Shown here in pieces: positions 1 through 5,436 of a DNA stretch of 7,825 bases. Source of the stretch: an uncultured Ruaniaceae bacterium (GTDB lineage Bacteria; Actinomycetota; Actinomycetes; Actinomycetales; Beutenbergiaceae); NCBI GenBank assembly GCA_938004115.1, contig CALKWS010000257.1:1-7825 (forward strand), given 5' to 3'. A program made the position numbers and the translations under genes. The number at the start of each line of letters is the position of its first letter. The first letter of the stretch is position 1. Below the pieces are notes generated by a model, which made no database searches, was not told where the DNA came from, and worked only from the letters and a program-made list of their open reading frames with translations.

Positions 1-80
1 CGGTTCTCCTGAGTTAGCGCACCGCTAGCACCAACCGGCCGGCACAACCGGCCACTTCCTGAGGCGGTGGACCCCTCAGT
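1..80. other. Non-coding leader with small hairpins, left edge of window
   Basis: No gene start is visible here. All three rightward frames meet a stop within the first 28 bases (TGA at 10, TAG at 15, TAG at 26), so a gene from the left could end at any of these and I cannot say which. A 7-bp hairpin (13-19 with 23-29, loop CAC, one G-U pair) is followed by two copies of CAACCGGCC (32-40 and 45-53) and a 6-bp hairpin CTGAGG/CCTCAG (59-64 with 74-79). Together with the terminator just downstream this reads as the 3' untranslated end of an upstream rightward gene. I saw no tRNA or other RNA gene signature. Confidence 0.45.
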
Positions 81-121
81 GGGCACCCTCGGAGATCACT
101 CTCCGGGGGTGCCCTTCTTTT
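81..121 (+). terminator. Strong rightward intrinsic terminator
   Basis: Positions 81-94 pair with 101-114 in a 14-bp stem (one G-U pair) closed by a 6-nt loop ATCACT. The tract TTCTTTT follows directly at 115-121. This is a textbook Rho-independent terminator for transcription entering from the left. Read leftward there is no T-tract after the stem, so it would be at best a weak terminator for the leftward membrane-protein gene whose stop lies at 139. Confidence 0.9.
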
Positions 122-138
122 GCGTGATGCGCCAAGCG

Positions 139-1518
139 CTACGTGCCGGTCCCTAGGTCAAGGTGCGAGGTGAGGAAGCCTTCGATCCGGTTCCACGGTC
201 GCCGGCGCCGATGCCTGCGACCGGTGTGCACCCGCTGGTCGTGGTCGACCTGCCGCAGCAGAGCCTGTCCCACCGCACCGGCCAGCGGCGCCCTGCCGTT
301 GAACGCGGCGGACAAGCCGAACGCGATCGCGATCATGATCACGCTCATGACCGCGTAACGCATCGGTGATGTCTGGTGCAGGTGCCGGTGGAACTGGATC
401 CCCTCGTCCTGCCAGGCGACGACCGGTATCCGCTCACCCACCCGCACCTCGGTGGTCCCCTCCGCCAGGCGTGCCTGCGTGTGGTCACCCAGTGCCACCG
501 TGGGACGCCACGTGGAGTTGTGCCGCAACCCCACGTGGCCGAGCAACCCGTCCGCCCGCGGGGTGTGTTCGACGTCGACCACCTCGACGGAACGTGGCCC
601 CTGCTCCCACGGCCAGACGACCCGTTCCCCCGGGAGTGCTCCCAATCCCTGGTAGGTGCCCAGCACCGTGACCAGCAATGCCACGATGATCCGTCCCGTT
701 GGTGCGTGCAGGGCGGGCAGTGAGCCGTCCTCGACCGGGCGCGGTGGTTGAGGCAGCGGATCTGCGGCCTGGTCAGCATCCGGCAGGACCGGTGCCTGAT
801 CGAACGCCCGGGAGGTGGGCACGGGGTGCGACGGCGGGTCGAGCCGGCGGGGCAGAAGCAAGCGGGTGACGAACATCAGTGCGCCGCTGACCAGGTACCC
901 AACCGCCACCAGCGGAGCGAGCAGCAACAGCGGTGCTGTGTAGATACGCAGGTCGGCGGACACCCTTGGCCGAACGGTGGTGCTGGTCATACGTAGCGCC
1001 CGAGGCCAGTCGTCGGCGGCCTGCCGCACCGCCCACAACAACGGCCGGAGTCGTGCAGTGCCATCACGCAGATCGTCGGCCACGGACTCGACCAGGTGGT
1101 CCGGGCCCACGTTGCGGGGCGCGAACACGAAGCACCAGCGCCACCCGCGGATCGCGATCGGGTGCGGTTCACGGGCAGGCAGCCCGCCGTCGTCGTGCTT
1201 TTTCTCGGGCCACAGCACGGTGGGCACCGGCAATCCCCGGGACCGCGCGGCGGCCGCCACGGCATGCAGGTAGTCCTCGTCAGGGGTGTCCAGGGAGGGG
1301 GCGAGCGCCACTGCGTGCTGGCGCGCAGCCGCCACGGTGTGCACCACCAGGGCCGCCGCCGGGAGCGCCAGCAGCATCCCGGCCACCCGGTAGGCGTGGG
1401 GTCCGTGCCCGTTCAGCAGTACCAGCACCAGGGCCATCGGCGCGACGCGAATCACGGGCAGGACCAGGACGAGCCACATAGCCAGGAGTAGGTTTCCCCC
1501 CGCCCGGACTCCGCGCAT
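139..1518 (-). CDS. Multi-pass membrane protein of unknown function (459 aa)
   Basis: I do not recognise a family. From the ATG at 1518 the protein has hydrophobic stretches at about residues 10-35, 44-63, 194-222, 276-292 and 386-406, so roughly five membrane segments; the 194-222 stretch is long enough to be re-entrant. Between them lie a soluble region (64-193, with several Trp), a Pro-rich linker (about 225-265) and a likely beta-rich domain (295-385). The end of that domain (VRVGERIPVVAW, 358-369) faintly recalls DUF3592-like membrane proteins. The C-terminus has a very basic patch (RRHRRRR, 434-440). The frame stays open upstream to 1719, but that extension is Arg/Pro-rich without a ribosome site. 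I chose 1518 because a TAnnnT -10 box ends 6 nt before this ATG, as in leaderless actinobacterial genes. A start at 1479 is the alternative. The gene is divergent from the type VII substrate operon, which makes a related role possible but unproven. Confidence 0.7.
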   Translation of the reverse strand: MRGVRAGGNLLLAMWLVLVLPVIRVAPMALVLVLLNGHGPHAYRVAGMLLALPAAALVVHTVAAARQHAVALAPSLDTPDEDYLHAVAAAARSRGLPVPTVLWPEKKHDDGGLPAREPHPIAIRGWRWCFVFAPRNVGPDHLVESVADDLRDGTARLRPLLWAVRQAADDWPRALRMTSTTVRPRVSADLRIYTAPLLLLAPLVAVGYLVSGALMFVTRLLLPRRLDPPSHPVPTSRAFDQAPVLPDADQAADPLPQPPRPVEDGSLPALHAPTGRIIVALLVTVLGTYQGLGALPGERVVWPWEQGPRSVEVVDVEHTPRADGLLGHVGLRHNSTWRPTVALGDHTQARLAEGTTEVRVGERIPVVAWQDEGIQFHRHLHQTSPMRYAVMSVIMIAIAFGLSAAFNGRAPLAGAVGQALLRQVDHDQRVHTGRRHRRRRPWNRIEGFLTSHLDLGTGT

Positions 1519-1530
1519 GTTCCGACTGTA
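1519..1530 (-). promoter_or_regulatory. Candidate -10 box for a leaderless transcript of the membrane-protein gene
   Basis: On the minus strand TACAGT (1530 down to 1525) fits the actinobacterial TAnnnT -10 consensus. Six bases (CGGAAC) separate it from the A of the ATG at 1518, so transcription would start at or next to the start codon. There is no purine-rich ribosome site before that ATG, as expected for leaderless translation. No clear -35 hexamer is seen, which is common in this group. The assignment is inference from spacing. Confidence 0.45.
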
Positions 1531-1551
1531 GCCAGATCGGCGCACCGGGCC

Positions 1552-1601
1552 GGCCACATGACACCGGGAGCCCCGCCCAGCCCTGCGGGCACATGACATC
1601 G
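1552..1601. repeat. Pair of 15-nt direct repeats in the divergent intergenic region
   Basis: GGCCACATGACACCG (1552-1566) and GGGCACATGACATCG (1587-1601) match at 13 of 15 positions and start 35 bp apart. The shared core is CACATGACA. They lie between the membrane-protein gene and the substrate operon, the nearer copy just upstream of where a -35 of the leftward promoter would fall. They could be tandem binding sites for a regulator of one or both units. No regulator gene is in the window and the site is not recognised. Confidence 0.4.
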
Positions 1602-1714
1602 CTAGCCCGCCGCCAGGCTCCGTCGGCGCCGGGGGCAGCGATGGGTACCTCTGCCCATTCCGCGGCCGCCACCGCCCTCGTAGCGTCACCGGAGGACGTC
1701 GCAGGAGCATGCGT

Positions 1715-1740
1715 CGCAACCGGAACTCCCGGTACGTGCG
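1715..1740 (+). other. Possible hairpin in the 5' leader of the substrate operon
   Basis: CGCA (1715-1718) and ACCGG (1719-1723) can pair with CCGGT (1729-1733) and TGCG (1737-1740), with a 5-nt loop AACTC and a 3-nt bulge. The structure ends 10 nt before the ribosome binding site at 1751. It may be chance in GC-rich DNA. Confidence 0.25.
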
Positions 1741-1750
1741 TGTGGCAGGT

Positions 1751-1755
1751 GGAGG
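1751..1755 (+). promoter_or_regulatory. Ribosome binding site that fixes the start of the first operon gene
   Basis: GGAGG at 1751-1755 stands 5 nt before the ATG at 1761. The same frame is open back to an ATG at 1593, but that longer N-terminus is low-complexity Ala/Pro/Ser and has no such site. The start at 1761 is therefore preferred. Confidence 0.85.
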
Positions 1756-1760
1756 TAGGC

Positions 1761-2729
1761 ATGACGGAGTTCGTGGTGCAGGCGGACACGCTCGACCTCA
1801 TCCGGCAACTGGCGGAGCGTCAGGGCGACCACCTCGAGGCGATCATCGACCACCTCGCCGCACACGCCACCCTCACCGACGTGGGAGGTCTGGTGATGGG
1901 GTTCCTCGCCCCGATGTACCACGCCGGCCGGGACAACGCGATGGACGGCCTGGCTCAGGGCCAAGCGGTGTGCGAAGCCGTCGCGCAAGCCGCCGACAGC
2001 AGCAAACAGGCCTACCTGGACGCCGATGAGGCCAGCCGGGAGGCGCTGGAACAGGCCGTGGCCGGCTCGGACCTGAGCGCGCCCCCGGCCCGCCCCCCGG
2101 GCGGCGGGCCGCAGTTGCCGCCGGCCACCGGGGTCATCGCCGCCGCTGACGCCGGGGACGACAAGGGCCCGCTGCGGTACCTGATGGACCACACCACCAG
2201 CGTGCTGGATTCGGGCCGCTCCGGCCTGGACACCGCCGGTAAGTCCGGGATCAACACCCACCTGGACCAGGTGCTGCCACGGGAGCCGCTGCCGCCGGGG
2301 GTACGCGCGGTGGACCAGTTCCGGATCAGGCAACCCTTCGACACCATGATGGAGCAGGGCACCGACCGGATGGCCGACTGGTTCTGGGGCGAGGCCGAGG
2401 ACCGCTGGGGCAACCACGCCGCGACCTCCACGCTGCGCGACCGGTACCACCAGCTCCAGTACGGCGCCTGGGGCCGGGCCTACGAGCACGGCATGCAGAC
2501 CGGGTCCTGGACCGACGGCGGCCCGCAGCCGGGCACCTGGGTGCAGGACGACCTGACCGTGCGGGGGTGGCGGGCCGGGCAGGACGTGCTCCGGCTGGCG
2601 GGACAGACGCAGGGAGCGGTCGAAGCCGTCGGGGAGGCGCGCGCGTCCAACGAGGCGTTACAGCGGGTCCGGGACGTCGCCGACGGCCCGGCGAACACCA
2701 GATCTCACGAATGGGCCCAGAACCGATGA
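1761..2729 (+). CDS. EspC-like type VII secretion substrate with unknown C-terminal domain (322 aa)
   Basis: Probably a protein exported by an ESX/type VII system. Residues 1-100 look like the EspC-type N-terminal domain: two long helices around a Gly-rich turn (DVGGLVMGF, 40-48) with no WXG, followed by Y85-L-D-A-D89, which fits the YxxxD secretion signal. A Pro/Gly linker spans about 106-123. The remaining 200 residues match nothing I know. They hold a Trp/Tyr-rich segment (about 205-270, with W207, W209, W216, W237, W250, W260 and W270) and a helical end. There is no signal peptide or membrane segment, no clear catalytic motif and no known toxin motif. It is the first gene of a four-gene operon, and its TGA overlaps the next start (ATGA at 2726). 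Export is inferred from the N-terminal architecture and the neighbours. The C-terminal domain could be an effector, a structural part or a binding domain. Confidence 0.75.
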   Translation: MTEFVVQADTLDLIRQLAERQGDHLEAIIDHLAAHATLTDVGGLVMGFLAPMYHAGRDNAMDGLAQGQAVCEAVAQAADSSKQAYLDADEASREALEQAVAGSDLSAPPARPPGGGPQLPPATGVIAAADAGDDKGPLRYLMDHTTSVLDSGRSGLDTAGKSGINTHLDQVLPREPLPPGVRAVDQFRIRQPFDTMMEQGTDRMADWFWGEAEDRWGNHAATSTLRDRYHQLQYGAWGRAYEHGMQTGSWTDGGPQPGTWVQDDLTVRGWRAGQDVLRLAGQTQGAVEAVGEARASNEALQRVRDVADGPANTRSHEWAQNR

Positions 2730-3469
2730 CCGTGGTGGAACTGATCAATCCCACGTCGATGCTGTCCCCGCCGCAGGCGACCACCGACGACTTCGGCAAC
2801 AACCTGCGCTGGCGCGCCGGCCCCCTGCTCGGCGGGCTGGACTGGCTGTTGGAGCAACTGGTGGGGGTCTCGGCCATCCGCTCCCTGGTGGAACCGGTCT
2901 CCGGGGACTGGGTGGGCCTGTCCCGGGGGCAGATGGCGTGGTCGCAGGCCCAGGGCGCCGTGGAGGGCATCGGGCAGAACTTCGACGGGGCCGCTGCCCC
3001 ACCGGGTTGGACCGGTGCGGCGGCTGAGGCATACAGCGAACGGGTGCACCAGATCGCCGAGGACTTCCGCCAGTACGGCGAGGGTTGCGGGGCGATGGCC
3101 GAGGTCACCGGGGCCCTGGTGGAACTGGCGCAGGCCACCGCCGAGGCGATCGCCGGGATCCTGGGGTTCCTGGGCGACTGGCTCACCCGCGCCCTGGCCC
3201 AGTTGTCCGTGCCGGTGTTCGGGTGGGCGGTCGGGGTGATCGACGGCGTGATCAGCTCGGCCGAGGCGATCAACCGGATCAACCAGGGCATCCGGCTGAT
3301 CCAGCGGGTGGTGGACTTCGTGGAGCGTTTCCGCAGCGTGATCGTGGTCCTCACCCGGCTGGCCTACGCGATCAAAGCCAGCGCGAACGCCATCGCCAAC
3401 GTCAACCGGGTCCGCACCGTCGCCGCCGGGAAGGCCGCCACCGAGACCGCGTTCGGGGTGGCGCAATGA
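2726..3469 (+). CDS. WXG-domain protein with long hydrophobic C-terminus (247 aa)
   Basis: Likely a type VII substrate of the long WXG type. An N-terminal segment (1-60; begins VELINPTSML and passes through SPPQATT) precedes a WXG helical hairpin at about 61-140 with W95-T-G97 in the turn. The layout resembles the delivery module that in many actinobacteria precedes a polymorphic toxin domain. Here no toxin domain follows: from about 136 the chain is hydrophobic helix (136-175, then 192-235 with KAA near the end) and it stops at 247. No clear YxxxD/E is seen where expected. It could insert in a membrane, or pair with the small partners downstream. The start is the ATG inside the ATGA overlap with the upstream gene; no strong ribosome site precedes it, so translation is probably coupled. 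An ATG at 2711 is an alternative. The stop overlaps the next start in the same way. Confidence 0.75.
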   Translation: MTVVELINPTSMLSPPQATTDDFGNNLRWRAGPLLGGLDWLLEQLVGVSAIRSLVEPVSGDWVGLSRGQMAWSQAQGAVEGIGQNFDGAAAPPGWTGAAAEAYSERVHQIAEDFRQYGEGCGAMAEVTGALVELAQATAEAIAGILGFLGDWLTRALAQLSVPVFGWAVGVIDGVISSAEAINRINQGIRLIQRVVDFVERFRSVIVVLTRLAYAIKASANAIANVNRVRTVAAGKAATETAFGVAQ

Positions 3470-3912
3470 GTTTCGACCGGGCCGAGATCGACGAACTGCT
3501 CGCCGACATCCGTCAGGCCACCCAACAGGCGCGCCACACCGCCGCGCAGCAGCAGCGGGACCGGGAGGCGTTCGCCCGGGAGAGCAGGCAGATCGACCAG
3601 GAGCGCGCCGAGGCCGCCCGCCGCGGGGATCACGGCCGGGATTGGCAGGAACTGCAGGGACGTATCGACCGCGGTGAGACCACGATGGCCCGGGTGTTGT
3701 CCGGGGAGGACACTTCCCCGGCGGCGCAGCGCATCCAGGAGTCGACCGCACAGAACCTGGCGACGATCACCGGGGAGATCGCTGAACACGATGAGGCCAC
3801 CGGCGGGGAACGGTTCTCGGCGTTGAACGAAGCCTTCGCCGACCTGCGCGCCAGCATGGAACGCGCGGCAGCCGCCGCGGACCGCACCCGCGATCTCGGC
3901 CGGCCGGAGTAA
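3466..3912 (+). CDS. Small charged, probably coiled-coil protein of the type VII operon (148 aa)
   Basis: Function unknown. The sequence is almost entirely Ala/Arg/Glu/Gln/Asp-rich helix. Residues 5-52 and 100-143 are the strongest coiled-coil candidates, joined by a more polar stretch around W60 and G80-P85. It contains no Lys, Cys or Tyr, so it has no YxxxD/E signal, and it has no signal peptide or membrane segment. It begins within the ATGA overlap with the WXG-domain gene, preceded by GGGGTGG (3455-3461), and ends 10 nt before the WXG100 gene. That tight packing suggests a cytoplasmic chaperone or a helical partner for one of the neighbours. The opening residues (MSFD...LLADIR) loosely resemble YbaB/EbfC-family proteins often found near ESX genes, but I see no YbaB beta core, so I do not assign that family. 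Confidence 0.7.
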   Translation: MSFDRAEIDELLADIRQATQQARHTAAQQQRDREAFARESRQIDQERAEAARRGDHGRDWQELQGRIDRGETTMARVLSGEDTSPAAQRIQESTAQNLATITGEIAEHDEATGGERFSALNEAFADLRASMERAAAAADRTRDLGRPE

Positions 3913-3917
3913 GGGGG
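3911..3917 (+). promoter_or_regulatory. Ribosome binding site deciding a GTG start
   Basis: AAGGGGG at 3911-3917 lies 5 nt before the GTG at 3923 and overlaps the TAA of the upstream gene. An in-frame ATG at 3938 has no comparable site, so GTG at 3923 is chosen. Confidence 0.7.
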
Positions 3918-3922
3918 CGGTC

Positions 3923-4213
3923 GTGACCGAGCAGATCATGGTGACGGTGGACGTGGTGCGCCAGGCCGCCGATGACATGCAGACCACCACCGCCGCGATG
4001 CGGGAGCACCTGACCGAGATGAGCGCACGGTTGCGTCCGTTGGCCCACGACTGGACCGGCGCGGCGTCGCAGGCCTACCAGGAGCGCCAGCGGGAGTGGA
4101 CCTGCCAGATCAACGAGATGGTGGAACTCCTCGAGGCGCTCACCGCCGCCGTACAGCACTCCGGCCGGACGTATCAGTCCACCGAGGAGGACGTGCGGGC
4201 CGCCTGGGCCTGA
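3923..4213 (+). CDS. WXG100-family type VII secretion protein, EsxA/EsxB-like (96 aa)
   Basis: A canonical WXG100 protein in length and layout: helix 1 (about 8-40), the W44-T-G46 turn, helix 2 (about 48-80), and a C-terminal tail with Y84-Q-S-T-E88, fitting the YxxxD/E export signal. Family members form helical hairpin dimers and leave the cell through ESX systems, often with a partner. Which neighbour is its partner is unclear; the 247-aa WXG protein and the 148-aa helical protein are candidates, or it may form a homodimer. It uses a GTG start with a good ribosome site. Its last 40 bases overlap the end of the convergent MFS transporter gene, so the YxxxE tail is encoded opposite the transporter's C-terminus. 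Confidence 0.92.
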   Translation: MTEQIMVTVDVVRQAADDMQTTTAAMREHLTEMSARLRPLAHDWTGAASQAYQERQREWTCQINEMVELLEALTAAVQHSGRTYQSTEEDVRAAWA

Positions 4214-5397
4214 GCCCGCAGCACCCGCGCCCCGATCACCGCGATCAGCACTCCGGTCCACCCCGCGGCCAGCATCACCACGTAGCCCGCGCTGGCGCCG
4301 GCCCGCTCGATCACCTCACCGGCCAGCGACATCCCGCCGGCGAACCCCACCCCGATGGACGTGCTGGCCCACGCCAGCCCCTCGGTGAGCCGGGCGGGGG
4401 GCACCATCGACTGCACCAACGCGTTGCCGGTGATGATCGTGGGGGAGATGGCCAGGCCGACGACGAACATCACCACCGCCAGCACCGGCACCGTGTCGAT
4501 GGCCAGGAACACCGACACGCCGGCGGCCAGCACCAGCGCCCCGACCACGAACCGTTTCCACAGCGGACTGGCGAAGGTGCGCGCCCCGTACGCCAGCCCC
4601 GAGAGCAGCGACCCGCACGCGGCGATCCCTAGCAGCACACCGGCGAAGGACCGCACCCCGCGCTCCTCGGCGAAGGCGATCGTCACCACGTCCAGCCCGC
4701 CGAAGATCACCCCGACGGAGACGAACACCAGCACCACGGTGACCATCCCGCCCCGGCGGATCACCGAGCGGCGCCCGGCCCGGTCCGGACGCCCGGACGG
4801 CGCCGGTTCGGTGGCCCGCTGGGACAGCAGCCAGAAGCCGCCGATCCCCGAGGCAGCCACCGCGACGAGCAGCCCGCCCACCGGGTGCACCGAGGTGGCC
4901 AGGAAGGTGGCCAGCACCGGGCCGACGACGAACACCAGTTCGTCCAGCGCCGACTCCAGCGAGAACGCGGTGTGGATGCGCCCGGGATCGGCCAGGATCC
5001 GGGTCCACCGGGCGCGCACCATCGACCCCATCGAACCGGCCGTGGCCCCGCCCAGCGCCGCCGTCAGGTACAGCACCGCCTCCGGGGAGTGCTGCCAGCC
5101 GGCCAGCGCCAGCACCGCCAGCGCGGTGATCGCCACCGCCAGGGAGGGGCGCATCACCTTCGCCTGGCCGTACCAGTCCACCAGTTTCGCCAGTTGCGGC
5201 GCGCACAACGCCTGGGAGACGGCGAACACCGCCGACACCCTCCCGGCCAGGGCGTAGGAGTCGTACAGCGCGGTGACCATGAGCACGATGGAGATGGCCA
5301 CCATCGACAGGGGCAGGCGGGCGAGCACGCCGGCGGTGGAGAACTGCCACGCGCCGGGTTCTGAGAGCACCCGACGGTAAGGGGCGAGCACGCGCAC
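4174..5397 (-). CDS. Major facilitator superfamily transporter (407 aa)
   Basis: An integral membrane permease, probably a drug or metabolite exporter; the substrate cannot be told. The length is normal for a 12-helix MFS protein. A motif-A-like loop (LAKLVDWYGQAK, 69-80) follows the second helix, and a second conserved element (SMVRARWTRIL, 125-135) follows the fourth. The segment ESALDELVFVVGPVLAT (148-164) resembles the motif C region of helix 5. A charged central loop (about 193-216) separates the two six-helix halves, and the second half has its own hydrophobic helices to about 392. The frame is open upstream into the hydrolase gene, so I chose the GTG at 5397, with GGGA 5 nt before it; GTG at 5391 is possible. 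It is divergent from the hydrolase (39-bp gap) and overlaps the WXG100 gene by 40 bp at its 3' end. Confidence 0.88.
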   Translation of the reverse strand: MRVLAPYRRVLSEPGAWQFSTAGVLARLPLSMVAISIVLMVTALYDSYALAGRVSAVFAVSQALCAPQLAKLVDWYGQAKVMRPSLAVAITALAVLALAGWQHSPEAVLYLTAALGGATAGSMGSMVRARWTRILADPGRIHTAFSLESALDELVFVVGPVLATFLATSVHPVGGLLVAVAASGIGGFWLLSQRATEPAPSGRPDRAGRRSVIRRGGMVTVVLVFVSVGVIFGGLDVVTIAFAEERGVRSFAGVLLGIAACGSLLSGLAYGARTFASPLWKRFVVGALVLAAGVSVFLAIDTVPVLAVVMFVVGLAISPTIITGNALVQSMVPPARLTEGLAWASTSIGVGFAGGMSLAGEVIERAGASAGYVVMLAAGWTGVLIAVIGARVLRAQAQAARTSSSVD

Positions 5398-5402
5398 TAG
5401 TG
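5395..5402. promoter_or_regulatory. 8-bp palindrome over the MFS start in the divergent gap
   Basis: CACTAGTG is a perfect palindrome covering the MFS GTG start. It overlaps TAGTGT (5398-5403), a TAnnnT -10 candidate for the hydrolase gene, which would place a transcript start near 5410. It may be an operator shared by both genes, but an 8-bp palindrome alone is weak evidence. Confidence 0.2.
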
Positions 5403-5422
5403 TCCCATGTACGCCACGAAAC

Positions 5423-5428
5423 GGGAGG
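5423..5428 (+). promoter_or_regulatory. Ribosome binding site fixing the hydrolase start
   Basis: GGGAGG at 5423-5428 lies 8 nt before the ATG at 5437. The in-frame ATG at 5407 lies upstream of this site and would add ten unconserved-looking residues, so 5437 is preferred. Confidence 0.75.
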
Positions 5429-5436
5429 ATGTAGCG

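Noticed and set aside
3..33. tRNA 3' end at the left edge (GGTTC ... CACCA)
   Set aside because: The bases after GGTTC do not form a T-arm and there is no acceptor pairing visible.
1681..1686. TAGCGT as a -10 box for the substrate operon
   Set aside because: It fits TAnnnT, but such a match is common by chance and the hexamer 17 bp upstream (TTCCGC) is a poor -35. The operon must have a promoter here, but I cannot place it.
1519..1719. N-terminal extension of the membrane protein to the ATG at 1719
   Set aside because: Arg/Pro/Gly-rich low-complexity translation, no ribosome site, and a well-placed -10 box just before the ATG at 1518.
1593..1760. Longer start of the EspC-like gene at 1593
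   Set aside because: GGAGG sits 5 nt before 1761, and the EspC-like domain begins at that Met; the extension is Ala/Pro/Ser filler.
2726..3912. The 247-aa and 148-aa genes as one frameshifted gene
   Set aside because: The ATGA overlap matches the one upstream, and a good ribosome site precedes 3466; this looks like normal coupled genes, though an old fusion cannot be excluded.
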